A stretch of DNA of 64,000 nt from Lachnospiraceae bacterium (GTDB lineage: Bacteria; Bacillota; Clostridia; Lachnospirales; Lachnospiraceae). Positions 10,633 through 19,381 of the stretch are shown one piece after another; position 1 is the first letter of the stretch, and every line of letters begins with the position of its first letter. The DNA is taken from the NCBI GenBank assembly GCA_910575475.1, contig CAJTGD010000018.1, forward strand, positions 56,540 through 120,539, written 5' to 3'. The notes below the pieces were generated by a model. That model was not told the DNA's origin and did not search any database. It saw nothing but the letters and a program-made list of their open reading frames with translations. The position numbers were made by a program, and so were the translations under genes.

Positions 10633-10649
10633 AAAGGAAAACAAAAATC

Positions 10650-11633
10650 ATGAAAAAAATGAAGCTTGGCAGTACAGGTACGGATATCTCAAGAATGGGC
10701 CTTGGCACATGGTCCATCGGCGGCGGCCCGGCATGGGGCGGCGACCATGATCTGAAGGTGGTTGTGGATCTGATCCGCGAATGCCCGAAGTTGGGCGTAA
10801 ACCTGATCGATACCGCACCCGGATATAACTTTGGAAACAGCGAGAAGATTGTAGGAAAAGCTCTGGAAGGGATGAACCGTGAGGACGTCGTGATCATTAC
10901 AAAGTGCGGGATCATCTGGAATAACAGGAAGGGAAGCCTGTTCAACAAGGTAGGCGACACACAGCTTTACAAAAACCTTTCCAAAGAATCCATCCTGGAA
11001 GAGATCGACCAGAGCCTGGAGCGTCTCGGCACAGACTATATTGATGTATATATGACACACTGGCAGGCAGTGGAGCCGTATTTCACACCGATCTCAGAGA
11101 CTATGGAAGTATTGAACGACCTGAAAGCACAGGGCAAGATCCGGGCCATCGGCGCTGCAAATGTGGATGTGAACCACATCAAAGAATACTTAAAATACGG
11201 CTCACTGGATATCGTACAGGCAAAATACAGCATTCTGGACCGCGGGATCGAGGAAGATCTGCTTCCGGTCTGCAAGGAAAACAATGTTACGATCCAGGCG
11301 TACTCTCCATTGGAAATGGGACTCTTGAGCGGAGCGCTTCCGAGAGACTACAAGCCGGTAGGGGCGCAGATCCCGAAGAAATGGTTCCAGCCGGACAACA
11401 TGCAGAAGGCAATGGATATGATGGATCAGTGGAAACCGCTCTGCGAGAAATACGACTGCACCATCGCAAACCTGGCGCTTGCATGGATCCTTGCACAGGG
11501 CGAATTCATCAATCTGCTGAGCGGCTCCACCACAACAGCGCAGATCGCGGAAAACATCAAGTCCGCAGAGCTGGAATTAGAGCCGGAGGATGTCGCATAC
11601 ATGCGCAAGCTGGCAGAGGATATTGATAAATAA
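10650..11633 (+). CDS. Aldo/keto reductase
   Basis: 327 residues, (beta/alpha)8 NAD(P)H oxidoreductase. Catalytic tetrad: Asp in NLIDTAPGYNFG with the Tyr four residues on, Lys in VIITKCG, His in YMTHWQ. The C-terminal cofactor region has LLSGSTTTAQIAENI. The protein most resembles the YajO/IolS-like AKR branch. It is 18 bases after the kinase with AAAGGAAA upstream. It may reduce an aldehyde released by the aldolase or interconvert a keto-sugar and polyol. Confidence 0.87.
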   Translation: MKKMKLGSTGTDISRMGLGTWSIGGGPAWGGDHDLKVVVDLIRECPKLGVNLIDTAPGYNFGNSEKIVGKALEGMNREDVVIITKCGIIWNNRKGSLFNKVGDTQLYKNLSKESILEEIDQSLERLGTDYIDVYMTHWQAVEPYFTPISETMEVLNDLKAQGKIRAIGAANVDVNHIKEYLKYGSLDIVQAKYSILDRGIEEDLLPVCKENNVTIQAYSPLEMGLLSGALPRDYKPVGAQIPKKWFQPDNMQKAMDMMDQWKPLCEKYDCTIANLALAWILAQGEFINLLSGSTTTAQIAENIKSAELELEPEDVAYMRKLAEDIDK

Positions 11634-11646
11634 GTTTTGAGCAGCC

Positions 11647-11690
11647 ATTCAGAATGGCAGTGAACAGGTCTGTGGCCTGCTGATCTGAAT
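11647..11690. repeat. 44-nt dyad repeat, copy A
   Basis: An imperfect hairpin flanked by ATTCAGA and TCTGAAT. A second 44-nt copy at 53016-53059 matches it at 35 of 44 positions by eye, also between genes. This looks like a small interspersed palindromic element. Confidence 0.6.
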
Positions 11691-11713
11691 AGATATGATT
11701 TTGATATACTTAC

Positions 11714-11741
11714 GGTCTGGCCTTCTGGCCAGGCCGATTTT
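11714..11741 (+). terminator. Terminator after the aldo/keto reductase
   Basis: Stem GG-T-CTGGCC / GGCCAG-G-CC with loop TTCT, followed by GATTTTAAAAA. The T run is short, so read-through to the DeoR gene is possible. Confidence 0.55.
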
Positions 11742-11864
11742 AAAAAGCGGGCCGTTGTGTTGGATACACAGGCAAACAGGCGGCGGACCGCTTCCTGTCT
11801 GTCTTTCAAAGACGAAAAAATGCGCATTTTCGAGCAGGGGGTGTGTATTTCGAAGGAGGTAAAA

Positions 11865-12722
11865 ATGCTTTCAAAGGAAAAAAACCTTGCAAATACTAAA
11901 GAGGCTGGTATATTATTAGATAGAGAGGCCTTGGGTATTGAGGACGAGGAAAGGGAAGAAAGCATGTCGAGTAAAGAAAGGCTGATGGTGATCAGGCAGA
12001 GTATCCAGAATATGAAGAAGGTTTCGGTTGCGGAGCTGAGCAAGCAGTGCGCTGTGACCCAGGAGACGATACGGAGGGATCTGGATAAGCTGGAGCTGGA
12101 AGGGGTTGTGACCAGGATTCACGGCGGTGCGATCTGGAACGCGGATGTTCAGAAGGAAAATGTGCATTTTTATAAACGTCTGACAAAGCATCTGAAGGAA
12201 AAGCAGAACATTGCGCGCAAGACCGCTGCATTGCTGGAAGGCAAGAATACGATCATTGCGGACTCCAGTACCACTGTCGTGGAAGCGCTGAAGCTGATAC
12301 CGGATAACCGGGATGTGACGATCGTGACCAATTCCACGGAGGTATTCCGGGAATTTCAGCAGTCTTCTTTTAATATCATTTCGACAGGCGGAGAATTTAA
12401 TAAAAAATCTTTGTCGCTGCAGGGGCAGCTGGCAAAAACAAATATAACCAAGTATAACGTGAGCATCGCTCTGATCAGCTGCAAGAGCCTGAACATTGAA
12501 AAGGGTGTCCTGGACTCCAATGAGAGCGAGGCGGAGATCAAAAAGCTGATGCTGGAGCAGGCGGAGGAGGTTGCGCTCCTCGCCGATCATTCCAAATTCG
12601 ACCAGACCGCGTTTGTGTGCCTGACAGATCTGGAAAGTGTGAATTATATCATCACGGACAGACGTCCGGGCGACACGTGGATCCGATACTGCGAAGAAAA
12701 CGGAATCCGGTTGATCTACTGA
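11865..12722 (+). CDS. DeoR family transcriptional regulator
   Basis: 285 residues from the ATG at 11865, which has a perfect AAGGAGGT five to six bases before it. The helix-turn-helix is VSVAELSKQCAVTQETIRRDLDKLE and the hallmark RIHGGA follows. The C-terminal DeoRC domain reads IIADSSTTVVEAL, VTIVTNS, ISTGGEFN and ALLADHSKFDQ, and is expected to bind a sugar phosphate. The domain normally starts near MSSKERLMVI (ATG 11964), so this form has about 33 extra acidic N-terminal residues. The internal start has a weaker AAGGGAAG. The candidate operator word occurs at 4274 and 13001, bracketing the gene. Confidence 0.9.
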   Translation: MLSKEKNLANTKEAGILLDREALGIEDEEREESMSSKERLMVIRQSIQNMKKVSVAELSKQCAVTQETIRRDLDKLELEGVVTRIHGGAIWNADVQKENVHFYKRLTKHLKEKQNIARKTAALLEGKNTIIADSSTTVVEALKLIPDNRDVTIVTNSTEVFREFQQSSFNIISTGGEFNKKSLSLQGQLAKTNITKYNVSIALISCKSLNIEKGVLDSNESEAEIKKLMLEQAEEVALLADHSKFDQTAFVCLTDLESVNYIITDRRPGDTWIRYCEENGIRLIY

Positions 12723-12743
12723 TAGATGGAATCGCTCCTGAAC

Positions 12744-12789
12744 GGGGCCGCTGTAAACAGAGTATTCTGTGAGCAGCGGCTCCTTTTTT
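12744..12789 (+). terminator. Terminator 1 after deoR-type gene
   Basis: Stem GGGGCCGCTG / CAGCGGCTCC with an inner ACAGA/TCTGT pairing, then TTTTTT. Confidence 0.85.
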
Positions 12790-12802
12790 GATACCATCGT
12801 AT

Positions 12803-12846
12803 GCAGAAAGGCTGCCAGTGGCAGGCTTTCTGCATTCCTGTTTTTT
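12803..12846 (+). terminator. Terminator 2 after deoR-type gene
   Basis: Stem GCAGAAAG-G-CTGCCA / TGGCAG-G-CTTTCTGC, then TTCCTGTTTTTT. The tandem terminators isolate the next promoter. Confidence 0.8.
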
Positions 12847-13000
12847 AAATCACACACCCGCTCTTTCTGTTTCAAAATAAAATCTGTAGTTGTTTTTTGT
12901 TTGTTTTTGAATAATGCTTTAAAACAAAGATAAAAATAGCAAAACAAAAAAATAATGCATAAAAATCTGTGAATAAAATTAGTCAAAACAACCAAAAATC

Positions 13001-13049
13001 TTTGAAATAAAGAAAACAGATTGACAAGTATCGAAGGATATTGTAAAAT
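13001..13049 (+). promoter_or_regulatory. Promoter and DeoR-type operator word of the symporter gene
   Basis: TTTGAAATAAAGAAAA (13001-13016), four bases, TTGACA (13021-13026), N17, TAAAAT (13044-13049). The word and its distance to the -35 box copy the arrangement at 4274-4299, including the preceding AAAATC. The 12850-13000 stretch upstream is very AT-rich and holds no gene. Confidence 0.75.
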
Positions 13050-13326
13050 GAGATACATAAATTTAGTGCGTTATTGCCAATGACAAGCGAAAAATATATG
13101 GTAAAAAGGGGGAAAGAGCACAAAATATTCGAATCGCAAATTGTTTTCGATCAAAAGAAGAATCCTGTATGCAATAGGATGATGAAACAAAAAAACAAAG
13201 AAAATCAAAGAAGGGAAGGAGAAGCAGGAGGAAGGCATATGGGAAGCAATGTTTTGGCCTTCCGATGATGAGTTGAAACAAAGGTGAGGGGCGCAGCCTG
13301 ATCAAAATTAGGAGGATAGAAACACT
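13050..13326 (+). other. Long untranslated leader of the symporter gene
   Basis: About 270 bases lie between the promoter and the start codon. A 64-codon frame (13074-13268) lies here, but it lacks a clear ribosome site and its residues (Lys/Arg/Gln-rich) resemble no known protein, so I do not call it a gene. No known riboswitch was recognised. Confidence 0.5.
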
Positions 13327-14673
13327 ATGGAAAATAAAAAGAAAGAAACTTCAATCGTAAAGAAGATGATACTTGCAGTGGCAGGCGGTTTTATTGCCGG
13401 GTTCCTGTGCCTGCTTTTGAGAGAAGCCTTGAACGGGAGCGGCAATGACGGTGTCTGGAAGGTGATCGATGCGATCCTGTTCCAGGACATCACCGCAACG
13501 CAGGGAATTGAAGGTCTTGGCCTCTTTTTCATCATCGGACAGCTGTTCATGCGGGGGCTGCAGATGGCCATCGTACCGCTGGTCATCACATCCCTGACCC
13601 TTGCGCTATGCAGCCTTGCGAATCCGGAGAAGCTGGGATGGATCGCGGGAAAGACATTTATTACATATCTCTGCTTTTATGTGGTTGCCGCGACGCTTGC
13701 GGGAGCTGCGGCATATTTTGTAAAATCCATGGGATGGTTTGATGTCAACCTGCCAAGCGAGATGGCAACGGAGGCAGTCACCATGGACGGCTACAATCCT
13801 CTCGTAACCGTTGTAAATGCAGTGCCCTCCAATATCGTTTCCGCATGCTCCACCAATAACACGATCCTTTCGGTTGTCGTGATCGCGATCATCCTGGGAT
13901 TATGCATGACCGCAATGGGAGAAAAAGCAGATCCGCTGAAAAAGGTGATTGAAAATCTGAATGACGTGGTACAGATGTTTTTGAATTTCCTCATCAACAA
14001 GATCGCGCCGGTGGCGATCTTCTGCATGATCACAAGAACTCTGGCAGTATACGGCGTGGAGTATATCGGACCGACCCTGGTATGGATCGTGACGACGATC
14101 GTGGTAAGCCTTGCGCTGGTGGCTACGATCTATCCGATCGGTATCTTCCTCACCACACGGCTGAACCCGATCCCGTTTTTGAAAAAGTCCTTCAAGATCG
14201 GATTGTTTGCGGCAGCGACCAACTCATCCGCAGCGACACTTCCGCTGAATACGAAGACATGTACGGAAGAGCTTGGCTGCTCGGAGGAGATCAGCAGCTT
14301 CGTCCTGCCTACCGGTATGACCATTAACATGAACGGCACGACAGCCATGCACATGATCGCAGTCACCTTTATCGCTACGGCCGCAGGGATCAATGTGACT
14401 CCGGCTACCCTGGCAACAGCGGCCTTCCTGTCCATCTGTACGGCAGTAGGAACTCCGGCAATCCCGGTAGCGGGAACGACCATGGTGTATGTAGTCATGT
14501 CCGGCCTGGGAATGAGCTCAGAGCTGTGTATGATCGGATATTCCCTTGTACTTGCGATGAATTATCTGCCCGGCATGGCCGTGATCACTCTGAACGTGAT
14601 CGGAGACGCGGCGACCAATGTGATCGTGAACTTTAAAGAGGGCGTGCTGAATAAAGACATCTACAACAAATAG
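13327..14673 (+). CDS. Dicarboxylate/amino acid:cation symporter (DAACS/SLC1 family)
   Basis: 448 residues, multiple membrane helices. The serine-rich re-entrant hairpin reads ATNSSAATLPLN and the TM7 motif is NMNGTT where NMDGTA is usual. HP2 contains GTPAIPVAGT. Known members import glutamate, aspartate, dicarboxylates or Ser/Thr with Na+ or H+. The Asp-to-Asn change in TM7 and the sugar-locus control region suggest a substrate other than glutamate. Start has AGGAGG. It is probably in the same regulon as the operon at 4429 through the shared operator word. Confidence 0.88.
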   Translation: MENKKKETSIVKKMILAVAGGFIAGFLCLLLREALNGSGNDGVWKVIDAILFQDITATQGIEGLGLFFIIGQLFMRGLQMAIVPLVITSLTLALCSLANPEKLGWIAGKTFITYLCFYVVAATLAGAAAYFVKSMGWFDVNLPSEMATEAVTMDGYNPLVTVVNAVPSNIVSACSTNNTILSVVVIAIILGLCMTAMGEKADPLKKVIENLNDVVQMFLNFLINKIAPVAIFCMITRTLAVYGVEYIGPTLVWIVTTIVVSLALVATIYPIGIFLTTRLNPIPFLKKSFKIGLFAAATNSSAATLPLNTKTCTEELGCSEEISSFVLPTGMTINMNGTTAMHMIAVTFIATAAGINVTPATLATAAFLSICTAVGTPAIPVAGTTMVYVVMSGLGMSSELCMIGYSLVLAMNYLPGMAVITLNVIGDAATNVIVNFKEGVLNKDIYNK

Positions 14674-14743
14674 AAAACTCTTCATTTAACCTATTGCGCC
14701 AGCCGCAAAGCGGCATAATTCCTCATGCGGCTGTGCGCATCAC

Positions 14744-14783
14744 GTCATACCAAACGGCAGATTTATCTGGCGTTTGGTATGAC
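14744..14783. terminator. Long perfect hairpin between convergent genes
   Basis: GTCATACCAAACG-G-CAGAT / ATCTG-G-CGTTTGGTATGAC ends four bases from the stop of the minus-strand aldolase gene. Neither side has a clear T run, so it may stop or protect both messages without being a textbook terminator. Confidence 0.55.
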
Positions 14784-14786
14784 ATT

Positions 14787-15557
14787 CTATCTGCTTCTTA
14801 TTGAGGTTACGATATCTTTGCAGGCTGTATAGAAAATACCGACATCAACAGAATTGGCGATATATTTTACTCCAAGGTCCTTCCAATACAGTGCATCTTC
14901 CGGCGTATCAACAAATGTGCCTACGGCAATATTGGATGCAGCGGCTTTTTCTACGATCAGCTTCATCTGTCCAACAACCTCAGAACTGTGGACATTGCCG
15001 GGAACGCCTAAGGACTGTGATAAGTCATATGGTCCGATAAAAATCACATCAATCCCAGGTACTGACAAAATGTCGGAAAGATTCTCAACGCCCTTGAGTC
15101 CTTCTACCTGTACGATTACCATGGCTTCATTTGCTTCATGAAAATATTCGTATTTATTCTGCGATGAGTAATCTGCGGCGCGTACATAACGGCAGACGCC
15201 CCGGGATCCATCGGGATAGAATTTCGCATGACGGACAGCGGCAGAAGCAGACGCTCTGTCATTGACCTGCGGAATCTGTACGCCCATTGCGCCGAGATCA
15301 AGAGCCTTTCCTATGTATTCCTCAGTATTATCTGCAACACGTACTATGGGGAGAGCGCCGGAACACTCACATGCACGGATCAGATTCGGAAGATGCTCGT
15401 AGCTTACCGGGCCGTGCTCCATATCTAAAATGCAAAAATCAATGCCGCTTTTTCCAGAACTTTCTATAAACGATCCATCACAGGTTTTCATGAAAATACC
15501 GATGACACAGGCTGCATTCATGCGTTCCTTAAAGGCATGGACATTTGATGATTTCAT
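14787..15557 (-). CDS. HpcH/HpaI family aldolase (2-keto-3-deoxy acid class II aldolase)
   Basis: 256 residues. Family landmarks: CILDMEHGP with the metal-site acidic residues, MGVQIPQV, VQVEGLKGVENL and IFIGPYDLSQSLG. The family cleaves 4-hydroxy-2-oxo acids (for example 2-keto-3-deoxy-rhamnonate or 4-hydroxy-2-oxoheptanedioate) to pyruvate and an aldehyde using a divalent metal. It is transcribed away from the regulator and next to RidA. The divergent ABC/dehydratase operon would provide a 2-keto-3-deoxy acid, making this the likely last step. Confidence 0.87.
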   Translation of the reverse strand: MKSSNVHAFKERMNAACVIGIFMKTCDGSFIESSGKSGIDFCILDMEHGPVSYEHLPNLIRACECSGALPIVRVADNTEEYIGKALDLGAMGVQIPQVNDRASASAAVRHAKFYPDGSRGVCRYVRAADYSSQNKYEYFHEANEAMVIVQVEGLKGVENLSDILSVPGIDVIFIGPYDLSQSLGVPGNVHSSEVVGQMKLIVEKAAASNIAVGTFVDTPEDALYWKDLGVKYIANSVDVGIFYTACKDIVTSIRSR

Positions 15558-15581
15558 AACAGATGACCTCCAATCTGAAGA

Positions 15582-16055
15582 TTATGTATATTCGTCTTCT
15601 ACTTCAACGATCATTTCTACTTCCACAGGAGTCCCAAATGGAAGTTCATTGGCAGAAATAGCGCTTCTGGCGTGTTTACCATACGGACCAAATACTTTTT
15701 CCATAAAATCTGAAAATCCGTTTATCACAAATGGCTGCTGATCAAATCCCGGGGCGCTGTTAACAAAACCGAGAACTTTTACAATGCGTTTTACTTTATC
15801 AAGGTCTCCAATCTCGCTGCGCAGGACAGAAAGGGCGTTGACCGCGCAGATTTCCGCAGCCTTATATCCGTCCTGGCATGTCAATTCAGCCCCTATATGG
15901 CCCTGCATGAGCGGCTTCCCGTCTTTTGTGGCGCCCTGCCCGGAAATATAGACAAAATTTCCGACACGCACAGCAGGAACATAGGATGCAACCGGCTTAG
16001 GGGGATTGGGTAATTCATAGCCCAATTCTCTGACTTTTTGTTCGATTTTGTTCAT
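15582..16055 (-). CDS. RidA family protein
   Basis: 157 residues from the ATG at 16055, which has AAGGAG upstream; a longer frame to 16118 has no such site. It is YjgF/YER057c/UK114 fold: VGNFVYISGQGATKDGKPL, ALSVLRSEIGDLDKVKRIVK and a final ELPFGTPVEVEMIVEVE. It is longer than canonical RidA (about 130) and belongs to the YjgH/Rid-other type. The canonical Arg that binds the carboxylate in RidA (R105 region) is not evident, so imine hydrolysis is uncertain. It lies between the regulator and the aldolase, so it probably acts in the same pathway. Confidence 0.85.
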   Translation of the reverse strand: MNKIEQKVRELGYELPNPPKPVASYVPAVRVGNFVYISGQGATKDGKPLMQGHIGAELTCQDGYKAAEICAVNALSVLRSEIGDLDKVKRIVKVLGFVNSAPGFDQQPFVINGFSDFMEKVFGPYGKHARSAISANELPFGTPVEVEMIVEVEDEYT

Positions 16056-16083
16056 ATAAACACTCCTTTCAAATAAAATATTT

Positions 16084-16827
16084 TTATGTTTCATCGGATC
16101 CGCAATCCGATGTGTCATCGCCTGATGCTTCCTTACGGATCAGGTCCAGATAATTGTATAAAGTAAACCTGGAGATCTTCAGATGCTCACAAACCTTTTC
16201 GCTCGATTTCGTAACAAGAAACGCTCCTTTTTGATCCAGAAATCTTACAAATTCTATTTTCTCTTCACGTGAAAGTTCAGTTACAGGCTTTCCTGCAATT
16301 TTGTCAGCCTGTGCTATAAGAAATTGTAAGACTTCAGTAATGTTGTTTGCGAAAATTTCCTGATCTGAAGCCTGGGCCGCTGTTATCGGCGAAGGAGCCG
16401 GCTGGGGGGAGGCGGGAGGGTCCGGAGTTTCTTCTACTATTTCATAACTGTTATATTTCTTGAGAAACTCTTCCAGCTTGACGGTTTCGGTTATATCCAT
16501 GTTGATACAGAGACAGCCGATCACATTTCCTTCCTCGTCTTTGATGAACATGGTGGAAGAACGAAGGATCTTGCCGTCACGGGTATAGACCACATAATTG
16601 TAGCGGTCGCCGTCTTTGACTGTGCCCCTCAAAACCTCCAGACCGAGATTGCTGCCGCAGTCTCCGATATTTCTCCCGGTAATATGGCCGTTGCGGATAT
16701 CTACAACGGTCTGACTGTAATCTTTCGTCAGATCATGAAGTATAAATTCACAATGATTCCCAAACTGGTTTTCTAACATAGATAAAATACGCTGCCACAT
16801 GTCCCATTCATCATAAATTGTTTTCAT
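16084..16827 (-). CDS. YheO-like PAS domain transcriptional regulator
   Basis: 247 residues. The N-terminal PAS-like YheO domain runs from about 10 to 120 (FGNHCEFILHDL, IGDCGSNLGLEVL, FIKDEEGNVIGCLCINMD). A Pro/Ala linker (about 135-150) is followed by a C-terminal helix-turn-helix (about 195-237, KVCEHLKISRFTLYNYLDLIR). Such regulators sense small molecules; DadR-like members act on amino acid metabolism. It is divergent from the ABC operon and upstream of ridA and aldolase, so it is the best candidate regulator of both arms. Confidence 0.87.
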   Translation of the reverse strand: MKTIYDEWDMWQRILSMLENQFGNHCEFILHDLTKDYSQTVVDIRNGHITGRNIGDCGSNLGLEVLRGTVKDGDRYNYVVYTRDGKILRSSTMFIKDEEGNVIGCLCINMDITETVKLEEFLKKYNSYEIVEETPDPPASPQPAPSPITAAQASDQEIFANNITEVLQFLIAQADKIAGKPVTELSREEKIEFVRFLDQKGAFLVTKSSEKVCEHLKISRFTLYNYLDLIRKEASGDDTSDCGSDET

Positions 16828-16868
16828 AAGATTCTTTCACTTTCCTTCAGGTAGATTTTGTAATATTT

Positions 16869-16897
16869 ATATTATCATATAAAAAGTCATAAGTAAA
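16869..16897 (-). promoter_or_regulatory. Promoter of the regulator-ridA-aldolase arm
   Basis: Minus strand TTTACT (16897-16892), N17, TAATAT (16874-16869). Confidence 0.55.
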
Positions 16898-16980
16898 GAA
16901 GAAAATAAAACATAATAAAACAAAAAATAAGGAAAAATATGTAAAATGCATGAAAAATAAAATAAAAAGTTTTATTTCTA

Positions 16981-17009
16981 TTTACAAACAATACAAAAAG
17001 TGTTATATA
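16981..17009 (+). promoter_or_regulatory. Promoter of the ABC/dehydratase arm
   Basis: TTTACA (16981-16986), N17, TATATA (17004-17009). The bases between this and the divergent promoter are almost pure A/T, with an inverted GAAAAATAAA...TTTTATTTC just upstream, a possible regulator site. Confidence 0.5.
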
Positions 17010-17088
17010 TATTATAAATTGATTTTTAGTTTTAAAATAAATTCGGCCGGAAATGTTTAAAACTATAAGAAAGAGAGGAGAATGTTAT

Positions 17089-18405
17089 ATGAAAAAAATT
17101 TTATGTATTATGTTGGCGCTGCTTATGCTGTCCGGGTGTTCTGGTTCCGGTGAAAAGAAAAATGATTCCGCAGAGCCGGAAAATGAAAGAAAAGCTTATG
17201 AAGGGACAACGCTGAATATTTTATTAAAGACAGGTTATGAAACGGAAGCAATTACCGAGTTTAAGGGTGAATTTGAGGACGAGACAGGAATTACGCTCAA
17301 TGTAGAGATTTATGATGAGCCTACACTGCGGAACAAATTTATCCTGGACTGCAACTCAAAACAGGGAAATTATGATGTGATCGCTACGCAGTTCTGGTAT
17401 ATGCCTGAATACATTAAAACAGGATGGCTTGAGCCGTTGGATGATTATAATACTGAAAAGGCGGATGAGGAGTGGAATTCGCTGTCCAATGTGCCGGAAA
17501 GTGCCCTGGCCATGTTCAGGGATACAGACGGAAAGCTGTATTCGGAATGCATTTCCTGTACAGGAGGAGTTTTGATATACAGGAAAGATCTGTTTGAAAA
17601 GCACGGCATTGAGATTCCGAAGACGACAGAGGATGTTCTGGAGGCTGCTAAGATTTTAAAAGAAAAAGAACCGGAAATCTATCCGTTTGTTGCAAGAGGC
17701 GACTCTTCCAGCGGAAGCTTCGGGACTTCAGCGGGATGGGCATGGGCTTATGGGGCAAGCGTGCTGGATAAAGACGGAAATGTTACGTGTGATACGGAAG
17801 AAATGCATAACGGTGTGAATGACTTTGTGACATTAATGAAAGAATATGCACCATCCGATAGTGCCGCAATGGGATGGGATACAATGTCTGAGCTGTTCCG
17901 TCAGGGGAAAGCGGCTATGAATTTTGACATGAATGGATTTGTGAGTACCTATACCAGTGAAGACGTATCTTCGGTGGCAGACCAGATCGATTGTACGGTG
18001 ATCACCGGACCTGACGGCAGCCCTGCCCAGTGGATGTATGGAGAAGGCTTGGGAATCAGTGCGTTTTCGAAAAATAAGGATGCCGCATGGCTGTTCCTGC
18101 AGTGGAGAAACAGCCTGGAGACCATTGAAAAGGAAGTGGAAACTGGAATCCGATATGATTTTCCAGATACAAGGATTTATGAGACCGAGAGCTATAAGGA
18201 AAAAACAGAAAAAATCGGTTTCTTTACTGAAAAACTGCCGGAGATCATGGAATCCATCGACAGTGCCTACTGGCCGGCAACAGAAAAGTTCGATAAGGTG
18301 GCGGAGGCTTTCCAGCAGCAGATATCTCTGGCTATAGCAGGAGACCAGACGGTGGAGGAAGCACTGAACAATGCACAGAGTGCTGTTGAGGGTGTCATGG
18401 AATAA
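17089..18405 (+). CDS. ABC transporter sugar-binding lipoprotein (family 1)
   Basis: 438 residues from the ATG at 17089 with AGAGGAG upstream. Signal peptide with lipobox LMLSGC (Cys about 20), then a Ser/Glu-rich linker. The mature part is a family 1 solute-binding fold: TLNILLKTGYETEAITEFKGEFE, YDVIATQFWYMPEYI, and AMNFDMNGF late. It captures a sugar or glycoside outside the membrane and passes it to the two permeases downstream. An inverted repeat separates it from the permease genes, as in other malE-type operons. Confidence 0.9.
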   Translation: MKKILCIMLALLMLSGCSGSGEKKNDSAEPENERKAYEGTTLNILLKTGYETEAITEFKGEFEDETGITLNVEIYDEPTLRNKFILDCNSKQGNYDVIATQFWYMPEYIKTGWLEPLDDYNTEKADEEWNSLSNVPESALAMFRDTDGKLYSECISCTGGVLIYRKDLFEKHGIEIPKTTEDVLEAAKILKEKEPEIYPFVARGDSSSGSFGTSAGWAWAYGASVLDKDGNVTCDTEEMHNGVNDFVTLMKEYAPSDSAAMGWDTMSELFRQGKAAMNFDMNGFVSTYTSEDVSSVADQIDCTVITGPDGSPAQWMYGEGLGISAFSKNKDAAWLFLQWRNSLETIEKEVETGIRYDFPDTRIYETESYKEKTEKIGFFTEKLPEIMESIDSAYWPATEKFDKVAEAFQQQISLAIAGDQTVEEALNNAQSAVEGVME

Positions 18406-18409
18406 AACC

Positions 18410-18450
18410 ATATCAGACAGGGCTGGCCTGCAGCCCTGTCTGGCTGATAT
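18410..18450 (+). other. Hairpin between binding protein and permease genes
   Basis: Stem ATATCA-GACAGGGCTG / CAGCCCTGTCTGGCTGATAT with a 5-base loop and no T run. It probably stabilises the upstream message, giving more binding protein than permease, as known for malE-malF. Confidence 0.65.
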
Positions 18451-18502
18451 TTCAAGCAGGAGCTGCCATGAAATACAGGATAAGGTTAAGGAGGACAAGA
18501 TA

Positions 18503-19381
18503 ATGCGAGATAAAATGTTTATGAGATTCATGACGCTTCCCGCACTTCTGGTATTTTTGCTGATGGGAGTGTATCCGACAATACAGGGATTGTTAAACAG
18601 CTTCACATCTTATAATATGACGGAAATTGCAGAAAAAGAATTTATTGGGATTGACAATTATGTCCGCATGCTTACAGAAATGCGGTTCTGGCAGGCTCTG
18701 GGGCGAACTCTGGTATTTGTAGTGCTGAGTGTGGGACTCAGCTATATGATCGGTCTGGTCATTGCAGTGCTGCTGAATAAGATAAACGCGGTCCGGAATG
18801 TTTACCGTATTATTTTTTTGATTCCCATGATCATTGCGCCTACGATTACGGCATTGAACTTTAAATTTATGTATAACTATAATATGGGAATCATTAATTT
18901 TTTCCTTAATCTGGCAGGGATTCCTAATGTTGATTTTTTGGGAGATCCATCACTTGCTTTATTTTCAACGCTTGCGGTTGATATCTGGCTGGGGACTCCG
19001 CTTGCGATTTTGATTCTGCTCGCCGGGATCGAAAGCCAGTCGGAAGCATATTATGAAGCAGCAAAGATCGATGGGGCTTCAGAATGGCAGATTTTTTCGG
19101 AAATTACATTCCCGATATTAAAAAAATTCTCAGTGATCGTAATCGTACTCCGCACAATGGACGCTTTAAAGGTATACGAGGTGATCCAGCTGATGACGGC
19201 AGGAGGACCGGGAACATCATCGGAAACGCTGAACATTTATATATCAAAGGCGGGATTCAGCTGGTTTGAGATGGGATACGCTGCCGCCCTTGGAATTTTT
19301 GCACTCTATTTTATTATGTTTATCGCTAAATTTATTATCAGCAAAACAGGTTTATTTCAAAGCGAGGTGAGCAGGGCATGA
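18503..19381 (+). CDS. Sugar ABC transporter permease, MalF/UgpA type
   Basis: 292 residues from the ATG at 18503 (AAGGAGGA before it). Six predicted membrane helices. The EAA loop that docks the ATPase reads YYEAAKIDGASEWQIFSEITFPIL. It pairs with the next gene; the start of that gene overlaps this stop by four bases. No ATPase gene is present in the operon, so a shared MsmX-type ATPase elsewhere must energise it, as is usual for Firmicute CUT1 importers. Confidence 0.9.
   Translation: MRDKMFMRFMTLPALLVFLLMGVYPTIQGLLNSFTSYNMTEIAEKEFIGIDNYVRMLTEMRFWQALGRTLVFVVLSVGLSYMIGLVIAVLLNKINAVRNVYRIIFLIPMIIAPTITALNFKFMYNYNMGIINFFLNLAGIPNVDFLGDPSLALFSTLAVDIWLGTPLAILILLAGIESQSEAYYEAAKIDGASEWQIFSEITFPILKKFSVIVIVLRTMDALKVYEVIQLMTAGGPGTSSETLNIYISKAGFSWFEMGYAAALGIFALYFIMFIAKFIISKTGLFQSEVSRA

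Noticed and set aside
13074..13268. 64-codon frame in the symporter leader
   Set aside because: No ribosome site and low-complexity basic composition; treated as leader.
14744..14783. Perfect hairpin as an attachment site or IS end
   Set aside because: It lies between two converging genes with no recombinase or target duplication, so terminator-like function is simpler.
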